Source of the DNA: Streptomyces sp. DT2A-34
GTDB lineage: Bacteria > Actinomycetota > Actinomycetes > Streptomycetales > Streptomycetaceae
DNA: 64,000 nucleotides
Direction of reading: 5' to 3'
Assembly: GCF_030499515.1 (NCBI RefSeq)
Contig: NZ_JASTWJ010000001.1
Span: 3,204,001 to 3,268,000, forward strand
The position numbers were made by a program, and so were the translations under genes. Under the pieces are notes generated by a model that saw nothing but the letters and a program-made list of their open reading frames with translations, made no database searches and was not told the origin of the DNA. Shown piece by piece: positions 48,847 to 56,982 of the stretch (position 1 is its first letter; each line of letters opens with the position of its first letter).

Positions 48847-50121
48847 ATGCAAGCGACGGTTTCGACAGATTCGGCAGGTTCGGCAGATGCGACGCTTCCG
48901 CTGGCTCCAGCAGTGAAGCCCGCGCTCAGGCGAGGCTGGCGGGATCTCAATACCGTGCAGTTCGGGATGACTCCGGCGCACGCGCTGACGCTGGGCCCGA
49001 TGGACACGGCGACGGGCGGATTCCTCGACCTGCTCAACGGCACCCGCGGAGTGGAGCTGCTGCGCGAAGAGGGCCGCCGTATGGATCTGCCGGACGGTCA
49101 CGTCGAGGGACTGGTACGGCGACTGGCGCGGGCCGGGCTGCTCGACGACACGAAGGGAGGCGGCCCGGCCGCCCAAACCCTGCGCCGCAAGAAGGAGGTC
49201 CTGGACCGGCTGCGCCCCGATCTGGCCTCCCTGTCCCTGACCACGTCCGAGCCGGGCGAGGCGATCGACCGCCTGGCCGCCCGCCGCTCACTGCGTGTGC
49301 AGGTGAGGGGGGCCGGCCGGGTGGGCGCGGTGGTGGCCTCACTGCTGTCGGGCGCGGGGGTCGGCGACGTCGACGTGCGCGACGTCGGCCGTGTCGAGCC
49401 GTGGGACGTGGCACCGGGCGGGCTGCCCGCGGAGGCGGTCGGCGACCGCAGGGACGAAGCCGCGCGACGGGCCGCACGCCACTGCGCACCCGACCGCCCA
49501 CCACGCCGCGGCCCCAAGGCACCTCCCGGGGAGGACAGCGCGGGCCACTCCCTGGTGATCATCGCTCCACGGGACGACGTCGCCGTGCACGCGCCCTCGC
49601 CGTCCGCCGCCGAACCCCTCATCGCCTCCGGTACGCCCCATCTGTACGTCGGCGTCGTGGAGGGAACCGGCATCGTCGGCCCCCTCGTCCTGCCCGGCGA
49701 GACCGGCTGCGCAGGCTGTCTCAACGAGGGGCGCACCGACCGGGACCCGGCCTGGCCCCGCCTGGTCGCGCAATGGCGCTCGGGCTCGGGAAGGACGCGC
49801 GAGGTGCGGCCCTGCGATCTGGCGCTGGCCACCACGGTCGCCGGGCTGGCGGCCGCGCACGCCCTGGCCTTCCTGGACGGCCGGATCCCGTCGAGCGCGG
49901 GTGCACGCTGGGAGGTGTCCCTGCCCGGTCTGAGCTGGCACGCCCGGCCGGTGTGGGCACATCCCGCATGCCCGTGCGGCGCCAGGGAGAAAGGTGAGGG
50001 AGAACACCCCTCCGAGGACGAGGGTTCGCACGAGACAATGGCAGAGCAACGGCCGTCGACGGAGTTACGCCGTAAGGCAGACGCGGAGCGGCTGGCTGGG
50101 ACCTGGAGGGCGCATGTCTGA
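48847..50121 (+). CDS. E1-like ThiF-family / TOMM leader-binding-like protein
   Basis: A 424-residue protein. Residues about 40-130 resemble the winged-helix leader-peptide-binding region of azol(in)e (TOMM) cyclodehydratase C-proteins; residues about 145-400 are an E1-like Rossmann domain with RGAGRVGAVVASLLSGAGV and a zinc site built of CAGC (about 290) and CPC near 377. The adenylation Arg and Asp residues are not clearly present. No YcaO gene or precursor peptide is seen nearby, so its job is open. ATG 48847 (MQATVSTDSAG) is a best guess; upstream starts exist. Its 3' end overlaps the ABC1-kinase start by eight bases. Confidence 0.65.
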   Translation: MQATVSTDSAGSADATLPLAPAVKPALRRGWRDLNTVQFGMTPAHALTLGPMDTATGGFLDLLNGTRGVELLREEGRRMDLPDGHVEGLVRRLARAGLLDDTKGGGPAAQTLRRKKEVLDRLRPDLASLSLTTSEPGEAIDRLAARRSLRVQVRGAGRVGAVVASLLSGAGVGDVDVRDVGRVEPWDVAPGGLPAEAVGDRRDEAARRAARHCAPDRPPRRGPKAPPGEDSAGHSLVIIAPRDDVAVHAPSPSAAEPLIASGTPHLYVGVVEGTGIVGPLVLPGETGCAGCLNEGRTDRDPAWPRLVAQWRSGSGRTREVRPCDLALATTVAGLAAAHALAFLDGRIPSSAGARWEVSLPGLSWHARPVWAHPACPCGAREKGEGEHPSEDEGSHETMAEQRPSTELRRKADAERLAGTWRAHV

Positions 50122-51484
50122 TCTTCCCCGCAAGGCGGTCACCCGTACCGCCAAGCTCGCCGCGCTCCCGCTCGGCTTCGCCGGGCGAGCGACCTGGGGA
50201 CTCGGCAAGCGGATCGTCGGCGAGTCCGCGGAGATCGTCGGGCGGGAGCTGCAGCAGCGCACCGCCGAGCAGCTGTTCAAGGTGCTCGGCGAGCTCAAGG
50301 GCGGCGCGATGAAGTTCGGCCAGGCCCTGTCCGTCTTCGAGTCGGCCCTGCCCGAGGAGATCGCCGGCCCCTACCGCGCGGCGCTCACGAAGCTGCAGGA
50401 GGCAGCGCCGCCGATGCCGACGCGCACCGTGCACACGGTGCTGGCGGAGCGGCTCGGCGAGGACTGGCACGAGCTGTTTCTGGAGTTCGAGGACAAGCCC
50501 GCCGCGGCGGCCTCGATCGGCCAGGTGCACCGGGGGGTGTGGCACGACGGCCGTGAGGTGGCGGTCAAGGTGCAGTACCCGGGAGCCGGCGAGGCACTGC
50601 TGTCCGACCTGAACCAACTGAGCCGGTTCGCCCGGCTGTTGGGCCCGCTGATTCCCGGCATGGACATCAAGCCGCTGATCGCGGAACTCAAGGACCGCGT
50701 CTCCGAGGAACTGGACTACGGCCTGGAGGCGCAGGCCCAGCAGGCACACGCGGAGGAGTTCGCCGACGATCCGGACGTCGTCGTGCCGGCGGTCGTCCAC
50801 CAGAACGAGCAGGTCCTGATCACGGAGTGGATCGACGGCGTCCCGCTCTCGGAGGTGATCTCCGACGGCACCCAGGAGCAGCGCGACCGCGCCGGCCAGC
50901 TCCTGGCCCGCTTCCTCTTCTCCGGCCCGGCCCGCACGGGCCTCCTGCACGCCGACCCGCACCCCGGCAACTTCCGCCTCCTGCCGGGCGGCCCGGACGG
51001 TGAGGACGACTGGCGGCTCGGTGTGCTGGACTTCGGCACGGTCGACCGTCTCCCCGGCGGGCTGCCGACCCCCATCGGCGACTCCCTGCGCATGACCCTG
51101 GACGGCGAGGCGGAGGCCGTCTACGAACTTCTCTGCACCGAGGGCTTCGTCAAGGAATCAATAGACCTGGACCCCGACGCCGTCCTCGACTACCTCCTGC
51201 CGATCATCGAACCGGCACAGGTCGACGAGTTCACCTTCACCCGCGGCTGGATGCGCAGTCAGGCCGCCCGCGTGGCCGACCCCCGCTCCCCCGCCTACCA
51301 ACTGGGCAAACGGCTCAATCTGCCCCCGGCGTACCTCCTCATCCACCGGGTGACATTGAGCACAATCGGAGTGCTGTGCCAGCTGGGCGCGACGGTACGG
51401 CTGCGCCAGGAACTGGAGGAGTGGCTGCCGGGGTTCGCGCCGGAGGATCTGACCGACGAGGAGCAGTCGGCGGCGGAGGCGTGA
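50114..51484 (+). CDS. ABC1/UbiB-family atypical kinase
   Basis: A 456-residue ADCK/UbiB-family protein. The family KxGQ motif (MKFGQALSV, about 60-68), the Ala-rich loop replacing the Gly-rich loop (AAASIGQVHRG), the VAIKVQYPG-like VAVKVQYPG with catalytic Lys (about 156) and the HADPHPGN catalytic loop with DFG (LDFGTV) are all present. Eukaryotic and E. coli members support ubiquinone synthesis; Streptomyces uses menaquinone and the target is unknown. ATG 50114 has GGAGGGCGC before it and overlaps the ThiF-like gene. In mycobacteria its orthologue (Rv3197) also neighbours whiB7. Confidence 0.88.
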   Translation: MSDLPRKAVTRTAKLAALPLGFAGRATWGLGKRIVGESAEIVGRELQQRTAEQLFKVLGELKGGAMKFGQALSVFESALPEEIAGPYRAALTKLQEAAPPMPTRTVHTVLAERLGEDWHELFLEFEDKPAAAASIGQVHRGVWHDGREVAVKVQYPGAGEALLSDLNQLSRFARLLGPLIPGMDIKPLIAELKDRVSEELDYGLEAQAQQAHAEEFADDPDVVVPAVVHQNEQVLITEWIDGVPLSEVISDGTQEQRDRAGQLLARFLFSGPARTGLLHADPHPGNFRLLPGGPDGEDDWRLGVLDFGTVDRLPGGLPTPIGDSLRMTLDGEAEAVYELLCTEGFVKESIDLDPDAVLDYLLPIIEPAQVDEFTFTRGWMRSQAARVADPRSPAYQLGKRLNLPPAYLLIHRVTLSTIGVLCQLGATVRLRQELEEWLPGFAPEDLTDEEQSAAEA

Positions 51485-51493
51485 GCGGCGGCC

Positions 51494-51703
51494 CTACCAC
51501 CAGGCCGAGTCCAGTCGCCCCTCGATCGCCCTGAGGTTCTCCCGGGAGCAGGTGTCGCAGATGTAGTGGCGGATGCCGTTCTCCACGGAGCAGGTCCAGG
51601 TGGGCTGCGGGGCCTTGGCCTGGGTGCCGCAGCGGGCGCACACGAGGGGCGAGGGCTCCGTGGCGGAACCGCCGTTGTCACTGCCTCCGGGAAGACTCGT
51701 CAC
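51494..51703 (-). CDS. Small zinc-ribbon protein
   Basis: A 69-residue protein with two CxxC pairs (CARCG at about 23-26 and ICDTCSREN at about 50-53), giving one zinc ribbon, and ending in SAWW. It probably binds nucleic acid or protein; nothing more can be said. GTG 51703 is the start. It is separated from the wblC operon by a strong terminator and is convergent with the ABC1 kinase gene, nine bases apart. Confidence 0.75.
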   Translation of the reverse strand: MTSLPGGSDNGGSATEPSPLVCARCGTQAKAPQPTWTCSVENGIRHYICDTCSRENLRAIEGRLDSAWW

Positions 51704-51750
51704 TCGCCGACGATAACGCCGGCACTGACCGATGGGCGGGCACAACGCAC

Positions 51751-51788
51751 CGCGGGGGCCGGTCCGTTCGCTCGGACCGGCCCCCGCG
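51751..51788. terminator. Terminator of the wblC operon
   Basis: A perfect 16-bp stem CGCGGGGGCCGGTCCG/CGGACCGGCCCCCGCG with a six-base loop, about 55 bases beyond the last gene of the wblC unit (minus strand). Confidence 0.88.
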
Positions 51789-51842
51789 AGGAGCCACTGC
51801 CTCCCGGTTCGGGAGGCCATCACCGCTTGGCGGTTCGGTCGG

Positions 51843-52166
51843 TTACTGCATGACTGCCATGGCGAGCGCACGCCGGGCACGCTTCGAGGCGCGCTCGGCC
51901 CGGCGCTGCATGCGGCGAGCGGTCGCCAGGCGCACGGCCCGGCGTTCCTGCTCGGCCGCCTGCTGTCGCTCGTGCATATGCGCACGTGCCAGGGCTTCTT
52001 GGATGAGTTGCATCTCTCGGTTCCTGTTCTGACGCGAGTCGTTCGCGCCACTCGTGGTGAAGTCTTCGGGCGCGGAGCGTGCGAGTTCGTGGGTGGACGG
52101 CTTCATCGGGGCCTGCTTCTGGGGGTCGTGCGTGAGGGGGCGGTCGATCGTTCCTGCGGTGTTCAT
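51843..52166 (-). CDS. WblC-coupled basic helical protein
   Basis: A 107-residue protein. Residues about 45-107 are one long, very basic helix (repeats of RRMQRR, RAERASKRARR) that may form a coiled coil; the N-terminus is polar and unstructured. No known domain. Its ATG overlaps the wblC stop by four bases (ATGA), so it is made together with WblC under antibiotic stress. It could bind ribosomes or nucleic acid, but this is only an inference from charge and context. Confidence 0.75.
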   Translation of the reverse strand: MNTAGTIDRPLTHDPQKQAPMKPSTHELARSAPEDFTTSGANDSRQNRNREMQLIQEALARAHMHERQQAAEQERRAVRLATARRMQRRAERASKRARRALAMAVMQ

Positions 52167-52531
52167 GCCGTGACCGGGTTCTTGCGCGGGCGGCCACGCG
52201 GCCGCTTCCGGGCGACGACGACACCCTGGACGAACAGCTCGCCACCCCAGACGCCCCAGGGCTCACGCCGCTCCTTGGCGCCGGCGAGGCAGGCCTCCAT
52301 CAGCGGGCAGGTGCGGCAGAGGGACTTGGCGTACTCGACGTCCGCCGGCGACTCGGCGAAGAAGACCTCCGGGTCGTAGGAGCGGCAGGGGACGGGCACG
52401 CCGAGGTTCTCGATGGCGTCGTCGAGCGCGGTGAGCGCAGTGAGCGGGGTCAAGGTGGAGTCCTCCGTGAGGCCGGGCTTGGGGATCACGTCTGAAGGCG
52501 GTACGGACGGGGCGTGCGCTTCGAGTTGCAC
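52163..52531 (-). CDS. wblC: WhiB7-type regulator WblC
   Basis: A 122-residue iron-sulfur transcription factor that activates intrinsic antibiotic-resistance genes with the principal sigma factor. The four cluster cysteines are Cys49, Cys72, Cys75 and Cys81; GVWGG (93-97) binds sigma region 4; the C-terminal AT-hook RGRPRKN (112-118) is unique to the WhiB7 subfamily and decides the assignment. GTG 52531 is the start, giving the usual length. It is preceded by a leader of about 600 bases with an upstream ORF and an intrinsic terminator. Confidence 0.95.
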   Translation of the reverse strand: MQLEAHAPSVPPSDVIPKPGLTEDSTLTPLTALTALDDAIENLGVPVPCRSYDPEVFFAESPADVEYAKSLCRTCPLMEACLAGAKERREPWGVWGGELFVQGVVVARKRPRGRPRKNPVTA

Positions 52532-52648
52532 GGTTCGTCTTCCTCGTCTGGTCGTTCCGGCCCTGTTGGACCGGGTGGCGGCTGGTACCGGGTCTTTTCT
52601 TGTCCCGAGGCCCCTTCGCTCCGTCATCCCCGTTGGAGGACAAACAGA

Positions 52649-52683
52649 AGGGCCGCGGATCCCGGATGGGGTTCCGCGGCCCT
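52649..52683 (-). terminator. Attenuator terminator in the wblC leader
   Basis: On the minus strand an 11-bp stem AGGGCCGCGGA/TCCGCGGCCCT is followed by TCTGTTTGT, a U-rich tail rare in this genome. It lies between the upstream ORF (stop at 52707) and wblC, so it would stop transcription unless an alternative fold forms. A second hairpin, GCCTGAT/ATCAGGC at 52694-52712, covers the upstream ORF stop. Confidence 0.85.
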
Positions 52684-52706
52684 GAAGGCGCCGGCCTGAT
52701 CGGCAA

Positions 52707-53033
52707 TCAGGCTGGATCACTCCAGGGTTCTGGCCCACGGAAGGCCCACATCTGGTGGTGCTGCGTCGTCTGCTTCCGGAATCCGGCACCGGTCGCCGTA
52801 AAGGCATAGGCCTTGGCCTGTGCCACTACTGCCGCTTCCAGTGCCTTGGTCGGTCGCTCATTGCCCTCGCGGACAGGGAGACCCGCGAGAGACAGGGCGG
52901 ACGCCGGACGCGCGGCACGAATGCCGGACAGACCGGTGCCCTGGTTGGAGGCGCCGAGCATGCACAGGGAAGCGACGACCGAGCGATCGGTCATTTTCAC
53001 GATGCTGATGGAGCTGGTGTTGATGCTGATCAC
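52707..53033 (-). CDS. Upstream ORF in the wblC leader
   Basis: A 108-codon ORF starting GTG 53033 behind a strong AGAGGAGG site and beginning MISINTSSISIVKMTDRS. It ends in QHHQMWAFRGPEPWSDPA just before the attenuator. In S. coelicolor and mycobacteria whiB7/wblC is known to be controlled by translation of an upstream ORF: ribosome stalling by antibiotics prevents terminator formation. The position, good ribosome-binding site and absence of a known domain fit a regulatory reading frame rather than a functional protein. Confidence 0.7.
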   Translation of the reverse strand: MISINTSSISIVKMTDRSVVASLCMLGASNQGTGLSGIRAARPASALSLAGLPVREGNERPTKALEAAVVAQAKAYAFTATGAGFRKQTTQHHQMWAFRGPEPWSDPA

Positions 53034-53145
53034 TGGACTCGCCTCCTCTCGGCGTCTAAGGGGACTGGGGTGAACCAGTCCGACGGGTATGCAAGTAGAA
53101 CACGGAATTGGGGCCTCCGAGAAGGCCTCCGTTCCCGTGGCTAAG

Positions 53146-53188
53146 AACCTATGGGGATTGCTGGGGCATGCGCAAACTATTTTTTCGA
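53146..53188 (-). promoter_or_regulatory. wblC promoter with WhiB7-type AT-rich motif
   Basis: Minus strand: an A/T run (TCGAAAAAATA, 53178-53188) lies just upstream of -35 TTGCGC (53170-53175), an 18-bp spacer and -10 TAGGTT (53146-53151). WhiB7 autoactivates from promoters with AT-rich sequence directly above the -35, bound by its AT-hook, so this is the expected autoregulated promoter. Confidence 0.65.
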
Positions 53189-53198
53189 CGAGTTCGCG

Positions 53199-55397
53199 TC
53201 ATTCCCCGCCGGAGCCCTCCGCAAGCTCCTGGCCTGCACAGATGGCCAGAACATCGGCTCCGTAGCGCTCGAGCTTGCGCTTGAGGACACCGGAGATTCG
53301 CGACAGCTCAACCGGACTGGTCGGCTCCGCTTCAGCGATGGCCATCAGGGTCCTGTCCGTGAAGACGCAGAAGTCCGGCTGCCCGCTGAGCCGGGCCTGG
53401 ACCGCGCGCCACTCGCGGAGCCGTTCGTAGAGGCCCTCGTCCATGTCTGAGGGGCAGTCCTCGCAGCGCATCAGCTTCATCTCACCGGCGTCGGTGAGCG
53501 TGCGCCCGCACACGCGGCAGCGGGCCGGGCTGCGCTGGGTCCGTCTCGGGGCGGCATCCGGTCTGCTCGTGAAGCCGCGCTCGACGCCTCCGGAGCCGCC
53601 GCCGACGGCCGTGCGTCCAGCGGTGGCGGTCGAGCCGGGGCGCAGTCCGTCGAGGAAGCGGCTGGGGCGGCGGTTGGGCCTGCTGCCGGGCGCCCGGCTG
53701 AGGGCCCAGGAGACATGGAGGTGCTGGCGGGCGCGGGTGACGCCGACGTAGAGGAGGCGGCGCTCCTCCTCGACCTGTTCGTCGGTCTTTGCGTAGGTGA
53801 TCGGCATCATGCCTTCGGCCACACCGACCAGGAAGACGACGTCCCACTCCAGGCCCTTGGCCGAGTGCAGGGAGGCGAGGGTCACGCCCTGGACGGTCGG
53901 GGGGTGCTGGGCGTTCGCCCGTTCGTCGAGCTCGGCGACGAGGTCGGCGAGGGTGGCGCCGGGTTTGGCCGCGGCGAAGTCCTGGGCGAGGTTCACCAGG
54001 GCGGCCAGGGACTCCCAGCGCTCCCTGACGGCGCCGGAGCCGGCCGGGGGCTGGGTCGTCCAGCCCTCGCCCGACAGCACCGCCCGCACCTGCGAGGGCA
54101 GGTCGACGGCGTCGTCGAGGAGCGAGTCGTTGCCGCCGAAGCGGGCCGCGCCGCGCAGGGCGATGCCCGCCTTGCGCACCTCGGGACGGTCGAAGAACCG
54201 CTCGGCACCCCGCAGCTGGTAGGGGACGCCCGCGTCGGCGAGGGCCTGCTCGTAGGTCTCGGACTGAGCGTTCGTGCGGAACAGGATGGCGATCTCGCCG
54301 GCCGGGATGCCGGAGTCCATGAGTTCCCGGATGCGGCGGGCGGCGCCCTCGGCCTCGGCCGGCTCGTCCGTGTACTCGGTGTAGACGGGCTCGGGGCCCG
54401 GGTCGCGCTGGGAGATCAGCTCCAGACGGTGGTCGGCGGCGCGGCCCCGCGCCTGGGCGAGCAGGCCGTTGGCGAGGTGGACCACTTGGGGGGTGGACCG
54501 GTAGTCGCGGACCAGCTTGACGACGGTGGCGCCGGGGTGGCGGGTGCGGAAGTCGAGCAGATGGTCCGGAGTTGCTCCTGTGAACGAGTAGATCGTCTGG
54601 CTGGCGTCACCGACCACGCACAGGTTGTCGCGGTCGCCGAGCCACAGCTCCAGCAGACGCTGCTGGAGCGGGCTGACGTCCTGGTACTCGTCGACCACGA
54701 AGTGCTGGTACTGGGAACGGACCTGGTCGGCGATGTCGTGGCGGTCCTGGAGGATGCCGACGGTGAGCAGCAGGACGTCCTCGAAGTCGATGAACGCGCG
54801 GTCCCGCTTGAGGTCCTCGTAGACGTTGTAGATCTGGGCGATCTCGGCCGGGTCGCGGGGGGCTTCGCGGCCCGCCTTCGCGGCGGCGGGGGGATAGTCG
54901 GTGGGGACGGTCTGGGTGACCTTCGACCACTCGATCTCGGCGGTGACGTCCCGCAGCTCGTTCCGGTCGAGGCGGATACGGCAGGCGGCGGCCGCGTCGG
55001 CGACGAGCTGGATCTTGCGGTCGACGAGCCGGGGCAGGGAGCCGCCGACTGCTTTCGGCCAGAAGTACTGGAGCTGCCGCAGGGCAGCCGAGTGGAACGT
55101 ACGGGCCTGGACCCCGGCGGCGCCGAGCTGGCGCAGCCGGCCGCGCATCTCTCCCGCAGCGCGGTTGGTGAAGGTGACGGCGAGCACGCTGGAGGGCTGG
55201 AGGATGCCGGAACGCACCCCGTAGGCGATGCGGTGGGTGATCGCCCGGGTCTTGCCCGTGCCGGCGCCCGCCAGCACGCACACCGGACCGTGCAGGGCGG
55301 TGGCCACCTCGCGCTGCTCGGGGTCGAGCCCTTCGAGCACCGCGTCGGCCGAGTCCGGTACCTGCGGGAAGAGGGTGGAGTGCGTTGCTGCTGTCAC
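53199..55397 (-). CDS. uvrD2: UvrD2-type DNA helicase
   Basis: A 732-residue superfamily 1A 3'-5' helicase. Walker A GAGTGKT (44-50), motif II DEYQDV, the Gln of SQTIYSF, and HSAKGLEWD/VGVTRARQHL in the second motor half are intact. After the motor come a tetracysteine zinc motif (CRVCG and CEDC, about 575-600) and a C-terminal HRDC domain; both define mycobacterial UvrD2. GTG 55397 begins the protein; the longer frame overlaps the mycoredoxin promoter region. Its stop is about 165 bases from the wblC leader ORF. Confidence 0.92.
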   Translation of the reverse strand: MTAATHSTLFPQVPDSADAVLEGLDPEQREVATALHGPVCVLAGAGTGKTRAITHRIAYGVRSGILQPSSVLAVTFTNRAAGEMRGRLRQLGAAGVQARTFHSAALRQLQYFWPKAVGGSLPRLVDRKIQLVADAAAACRIRLDRNELRDVTAEIEWSKVTQTVPTDYPPAAAKAGREAPRDPAEIAQIYNVYEDLKRDRAFIDFEDVLLLTVGILQDRHDIADQVRSQYQHFVVDEYQDVSPLQQRLLELWLGDRDNLCVVGDASQTIYSFTGATPDHLLDFRTRHPGATVVKLVRDYRSTPQVVHLANGLLAQARGRAADHRLELISQRDPGPEPVYTEYTDEPAEAEGAARRIRELMDSGIPAGEIAILFRTNAQSETYEQALADAGVPYQLRGAERFFDRPEVRKAGIALRGAARFGGNDSLLDDAVDLPSQVRAVLSGEGWTTQPPAGSGAVRERWESLAALVNLAQDFAAAKPGATLADLVAELDERANAQHPPTVQGVTLASLHSAKGLEWDVVFLVGVAEGMMPITYAKTDEQVEEERRLLYVGVTRARQHLHVSWALSRAPGSRPNRRPSRFLDGLRPGSTATAGRTAVGGGSGGVERGFTSRPDAAPRRTQRSPARCRVCGRTLTDAGEMKLMRCEDCPSDMDEGLYERLREWRAVQARLSGQPDFCVFTDRTLMAIAEAEPTSPVELSRISGVLKRKLERYGADVLAICAGQELAEGSGGE

Positions 55398-55505
55398 ACG
55401 GCCATGCTGCCAGGTCGCCGGAGACGGCTGTGCCGGTTGTCCACAGGCGGGCACTGATAGTCGTATTAATGCGGCAGGCGTCACGTGGCCGGGCATACCC
55501 CGGGC

Positions 55506-55532
55506 GGGAATGGCGCCCCGGTCGCGTACGTT
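55506..55532 (+). promoter_or_regulatory. Sigma-R promoter of the mycoredoxin gene
   Basis: GGGAAT (55506-55511), exactly 18 bases, then GTT (55530-55532): a perfect match to the sigma-R consensus and identical in layout to the sigR promoter at 17304-17330. The start of transcription would lie near 55539, about 44 bases before the mycoredoxin ATG. Confidence 0.88.
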
Positions 55533-55582
55533 CCCACTCTGGACGACCTGTTCCCCCGAGCCACCCAAGGAGCGCGCGAGAC

Positions 55583-55825
55583 ATGCAGGGCACTGTGACG
55601 ATGTACAGCACCACGTGGTGCGGCTACTGCCAGCGGCTGAAGAAGCAGCTGGAGCGCGAGGGCATCGCGTACACCGAGATCAACATCGAGCAGGACCCCG
55701 AGTCCGCGGCGTTCGTCGAGAAGGCGAATGGCGGAAATCAGACGGTCCCGACCGTGCTCTTCGGGGACGGGTCGACGCTGACGAACCCGTCGCTGGCTCA
55801 GGTGAAGCAGAAGATCGGCGTGTGA
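55583..55825 (+). CDS. mrx1: Mycoredoxin (glutaredoxin-like, CGYC)
   Basis: An 80-residue glutaredoxin-fold protein that reduces mycothiol mixed disulfides. The active site is Cys13-Gly-Tyr-Cys16 (TTWCGYC); the cis-Pro loop TVPTVLF and the C-terminal NPS motif are typical of actinobacterial Mrx1. ATG 55583 follows CAAGGAGCG. A perfect sigma-R promoter lies upstream, consistent with induction by thiol oxidation. It is divergent from uvrD2 and convergent with nudC. Confidence 0.92.
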   Translation: MQGTVTMYSTTWCGYCQRLKKQLEREGIAYTEINIEQDPESAAFVEKANGGNQTVPTVLFGDGSTLTNPSLAQVKQKIGV

Positions 55826-55830
55826 TCGAC

Positions 55831-55882
55831 GCAAAACGGAGAGGGTGGCCGCCCTAGTCGGGTGGCCACCCTCTCCTTTTGC
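55831..55882. terminator. Bidirectional terminator with A/U flanks
   Basis: A stem of GGAGAGGGTGGCC/GGCCACCCTCTCC extended by GCAAAA and TTTTGC on the outside, between the convergent mycoredoxin and nudC genes. The TTTT run on one strand and AAAA on the other give U-tracts in both directions. Confidence 0.9.
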
Positions 55883-55884
55883 GC

Positions 55885-56826
55885 TCAGACGCTGCGCGTA
55901 GGCAGTGGCTTGCCGTACCAGAGCTCGATCAGGCGGGCCGCGATCGAGATGCCGTACGGCGGCATGACCTCGCCCGAGTCAAAGGCGGCGCGCAGTTCCT
56001 CGCGGGAGAACCAGCGGGCCTCGTGGATCTCGTCCCCGTCGACATTGACCTCGGTGGAGGTGGCGCGGGCCATGAAGCCCAGCATGAGGCTGGACGGGAA
56101 TGGCCAGGGCTGGCTGGCGACGTACTCGACCTGGCCGACGGTGACGCCGGCCTCCTCGAAGACCTCGCGGCGCACCGCCTGCTCGATGGACTCGCCGGGC
56201 TCGACGAACCCGGCGAGTGTCGAGAAGCGGCCCTCGGGCCAGTGCACCTGGCGGCCGAGAAGGATGCGGTCGTCCTCGTCGGTGACCGCCATGATCACGG
56301 CGGGATCGGTGCGCGGGTAGTGCTCGGCGCCACAGGCGGGGCAGCGGCGGATGTGGCCGGCCGCGGCGATCACGGTCCGCTCACCGCAGCGGGAGCAGAA
56401 GCGGTGGGTGCGCTGCCAGTTCTCCAGGCCGACGGCGTGCACCATCAGGCCCGCGTCGCGCGGCGACAGCAGCAGGCCCGCCTCACGCAGGCCGGCCGGG
56501 CGCGCGGACTGGTCGATACGGCCGGGCAGCGCGTCCTTCTGGAGGGCGAAGTAGCTGACGCCGTCCTCGTCGATGCCGAGGAAGTAGCGGTGTGCTTCGG
56601 TGAGGGGGGCCTCGAACGAGGGGGTCATGACGAGTTCGGTTCGCCCGTCCGCCGTCTCGTCGATCAGGACCTGTCCGCCGGAGACCACGAAGCAGCGGGT
56701 CGTGGGGTGGCTCCACGCCGCCGCGAGCCAGGCCTCGTCGAGCCGGTGGTGGGCGGCGCGATCGATGCCGCTCGGTGCGGTGAGCGAGATGGGGCGGTCG
56801 GCGGTGTGGTCGGTCCAGGTGGTCAC
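55885..56826 (-). CDS. nudC: NAD(H)/deNADding pyrophosphatase NudC
   Basis: A 313-residue enzyme that splits NADH and removes NAD caps from RNA. It has the NudC order: N-terminal domain, zinc ribbon (CSRCG then CPACGAEHYPR, about 144-170), Nudix box GFVEPGESIEQAV then REVFEEAG (about 200-222), and the NADH-specificity motif SQPWPFPSSLMLGF (about 236-249). GTG 56826 (VTTWTDHTADRP) follows GGGGGAG; TTG 56838 is an alternative. Its neighbourhood with uvrD2 and mycoredoxin is conserved in mycobacteria. Confidence 0.92.
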   Translation of the reverse strand: MTTWTDHTADRPISLTAPSGIDRAAHHRLDEAWLAAAWSHPTTRCFVVSGGQVLIDETADGRTELVMTPSFEAPLTEAHRYFLGIDEDGVSYFALQKDALPGRIDQSARPAGLREAGLLLSPRDAGLMVHAVGLENWQRTHRFCSRCGERTVIAAAGHIRRCPACGAEHYPRTDPAVIMAVTDEDDRILLGRQVHWPEGRFSTLAGFVEPGESIEQAVRREVFEEAGVTVGQVEYVASQPWPFPSSLMLGFMARATSTEVNVDGDEIHEARWFSREELRAAFDSGEVMPPYGISIAARLIELWYGKPLPTRSV

Positions 56827-56982
56827 GGGTGCTTCCAACTCCCCCAGTGGAACGGTGTACTTCGGCGGGCGGATCGGCGGGACGTACGACGGGAGGCGAC
56901 CGGGTGCGGCAGAGCTCGGCGGTGCGGGGCGGCGTTCTCAGTGTGCCCCGCGCGCGGTGCCGCTCCGGACGGCCGGGGACGC

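Noticed and set aside
48847..51484. A complete TOMM/bacteriocin biosynthetic cluster
   Set aside because: No YcaO cyclodehydratase, dehydrogenase or precursor peptide is visible; only one E1-like protein resembles such systems.
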